Source: Frankia gtarii (GTDB lineage Bacteria > Actinomycetota > Actinomycetes > Frankiales > Frankiaceae). Taken from it: 64,000 nucleotides of DNA. Below are positions 62,820 through 64,000 of the stretch, in pieces. The notes beneath the pieces were generated by a model, which was given only the letters and a program-made list of their open reading frames with translations, searched no databases and was not told the origin of the DNA. Every line of letters begins with the position of its first letter. Position 1 is the stretch's first letter. Made by a program: the position numbers and the translations under genes. The stretch spans positions 33,942-97,941 of the forward strand of contig NZ_JAMPTM010000002.1 in the NCBI RefSeq assembly GCF_025403375.1, in the 5' to 3' direction.

Positions 62820-63782
62820 TCACAGTCGAATCAGCTTCTCCAACCATGGAACGGACTGGTTGCGACGCCTCCAGAAAAGGTCTTCGAAGACGTAGTGCGC
62901 AGCTAGCATCCGCCAGGGCCCCCACCGCTTCCTGACCTCCTCGAGAACGACGTCCGCAGCTTCGAGCTCAGAATCGAAGAGGAGCCGCGAGTAGATCTTC
63001 TGCTCCCAGGGCGAGATGACATCGAATGCATCATAGTGATGAAACACCTCGAAGAGAATGTACCAGACCGAAGCCGGACCAACACCGTACAGGCGCAGCA
63101 GCTCGTCCTTTGTCTCCTCGCGCCCGCGGTCACGCAGGGACAGTGCATCGATTTGACCCTCGGCAAAGAATTTGGCGATACGGCTGATGGACTTTGCGCG
63201 ATAGCCGACCTTCAGCTGCCGGAGTTCTTCCTCGGACACCGATGTCAGATCCTCTGGCTGCCAGAAGCCGCACAGGTCACGATCGTCGAAGGTGACCCTG
63301 CTCCCGAAGCGGTCGAACAATGCCTGCATCATCTGCACACTGCGCCTGACTGTGGTGTTCTGCAGCACAATGGCAACAGCCAAGTACTCGTAGAGCGAGT
63401 AGCTGGAACCCACCCGCATCCCGCGCCAACGCTCCAGAGCGGGTGCCAGTACGGGGTCGTCTCCACAGGCCTCGATGAAACCGGCAAGATTGGCATCGAG
63501 ATCGAACCGCCAGACCAGCTCCTCCGCCAAGGCGTCTACCAGGTCGGCCGAGAGGGGGCGATTAGCGAAGAGGTCGAGCTGGATGCGGGGCTCGTTGAGG
63601 GTGCCGCGGTCGCTCATCTTGATGCCCATAAGCTGATCTCGCCATCGGAGAGTCTGCCAGTATGCGCCGGGCTCGTGCATCCGGCAGCCGATCGGAAAGT
63701 GTGAAGGCTTGAACAAGGTCGCGTCGAAATGAAACGGTGCAGAGGGGGTAAGGAAAGTCGTACCTGCCGGCTCCAGAATCAT
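62820..63782 (-). CDS. HhH-GPD DNA glycosylase
   Basis: 320 residues, AlkA/Ogg-like superfamily. Helix-hairpin-helix LLRLYGVGPASVWYILFEVF near residue 232, preceded by LAVAIVLQNTTVRRSVQMMQ (family Q-N/Q-Q region). The segment after the hairpin reads YDAFDVISPWEQKIYSRLLF, where the usual catalytic Asp of AlkA is replaced by Ser-Pro-Trp-Glu, so Glu may serve or the subgroup differs. Excises damaged bases. It is on the same strand as the biosynthetic cluster, beyond the IS630 relic, and has its own leaderless promoter (TATAGT, 6 nt before ATG). Possible self-resistance gene; inference. Confidence 0.78.
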   Translation of the reverse strand: MILEPAGTTFLTPSAPFHFDATLFKPSHFPIGCRMHEPGAYWQTLRWRDQLMGIKMSDRGTLNEPRIQLDLFANRPLSADLVDALAEELVWRFDLDANLAGFIEACGDDPVLAPALERWRGMRVGSSYSLYEYLAVAIVLQNTTVRRSVQMMQALFDRFGSRVTFDDRDLCGFWQPEDLTSVSEEELRQLKVGYRAKSISRIAKFFAEGQIDALSLRDRGREETKDELLRLYGVGPASVWYILFEVFHHYDAFDVISPWEQKIYSRLLFDSELEAADVVLEEVRKRWGPWRMLAAHYVFEDLFWRRRNQSVPWLEKLIRL

Positions 63783-64000
63783 GCTCGTACTATAGCGAGT
63801 GCGTCAGGCTCATCCGACGTGGCTCGATCTCAGGTGGTCAGTGGTCGAGGCGGGCTGGCATTTGACCGATGAGTTGGGCCGCTGTCAGCTCGACAGGACT
63901 CGCGCGTCAGGTCGGCGGCGGCCATGCGGTGAGCCGGAACCCGCTGCGAGGGGCGGCGGGCGGTTTCGGCAGGGCGTCCCGCGCTGGCAGCGTGGATGGT
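63783..64000. other. Right window edge, no gene supported
   Basis: Apart from the glycosylase promoter nothing recognisable; frames are open but too short to judge. Confidence 0.4.
63789..63794 (-). promoter_or_regulatory. Leaderless -10 element of the glycosylase gene
   Basis: TATAGT lies 6 nt before the ATG, the spacing of leaderless actinobacterial transcripts. No strong -35. Confidence 0.5.

Overview
The window is GC-rich actinobacterial DNA, most like Frankia or a related soil actinomycete. Evidence for this is strong GC3 bias, many GTG starts and ATGA/GTGA overlaps, TetR and LuxR regulators, a luciferase-like F420-family oxidoreductase, a DUF3068 protein, and a heavy load of IS200/IS605, IS5, IS6, IS701-like and IS630 elements. 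The genus is inferred from these traits only.

Layout. Bases 1-7 kb hold a lipoprotein lipase (cut by the window edge), a NarL-type two-component pair, and a divergent SDR/TetR pair sharing two palindromic operators. They also hold a small secreted-protein gene broken by an in-frame TAA and a P450 stub. Bases 6.9-16 kb hold a DUF3068 membrane protein, an IS200/IS605 element with intact TnpB and dead TnpA, an enoyl-CoA hydratase, an F420-type oxidoreductase and a tandem-TetR regulator. A second IS605 relic and two paralogous GAF/LuxR regulators follow.

Bases 16-37 kb are a large catabolic cluster, mostly one head-to-tail operon. It encodes two SnoaL-like proteins, an acyl-CoA ligase, a flavin reductase, an aldehyde dehydrogenase, a 3-hydroxyacyl-CoA dehydrogenase and an acyl-CoA dehydrogenase. 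Next come a biotin carboxylase pair, a hydratase and AtuA. A complete valine-type tail follows (MmsA, isobutyryl-CoA dehydrogenase, 3-hydroxyisobutyryl-CoA hydrolase, 3-hydroxyisobutyrate dehydrogenase) and a last enoyl-CoA hydratase. Together they suggest breakdown of a methyl-branched or isoprenoid acid to propionyl-CoA and acetyl-CoA. An IS5-family element sits exactly in the stop codon of the last gene.

Bases 38-42.5 kb are an insertion-sequence scrapyard around a tRNA-Leu(GAG), with IS6 copies, a TerD relic, a patatin relic and a truncated IS701-like transposase.

Bases 42.7-60.7 kb are twelve minus-strand genes forming what looks like an undescribed biosynthetic gene cluster. They encode a stand-alone carrier protein, a condensation protein, two adenylating enzymes, a CmlA-type diiron beta-hydroxylase, an MFS exporter and a 2-hydroxyacid dehydrogenase. 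The rest are a carrier-condensation didomain with an altered active site, a MoaA-like radical SAM enzyme that keeps the MoaA Gly-Gly tail, a second (class B-like) radical SAM enzyme, a YcdX-like PHP phosphoesterase with an extra domain, and a PrmC/HemK-like methyltransferase. A DNA glycosylase of the HhH-GPD fold lies just beyond, past a decayed IS630, and could be a self-resistance gene. Codon bias is visibly weaker in this block, which fits acquisition by transfer.
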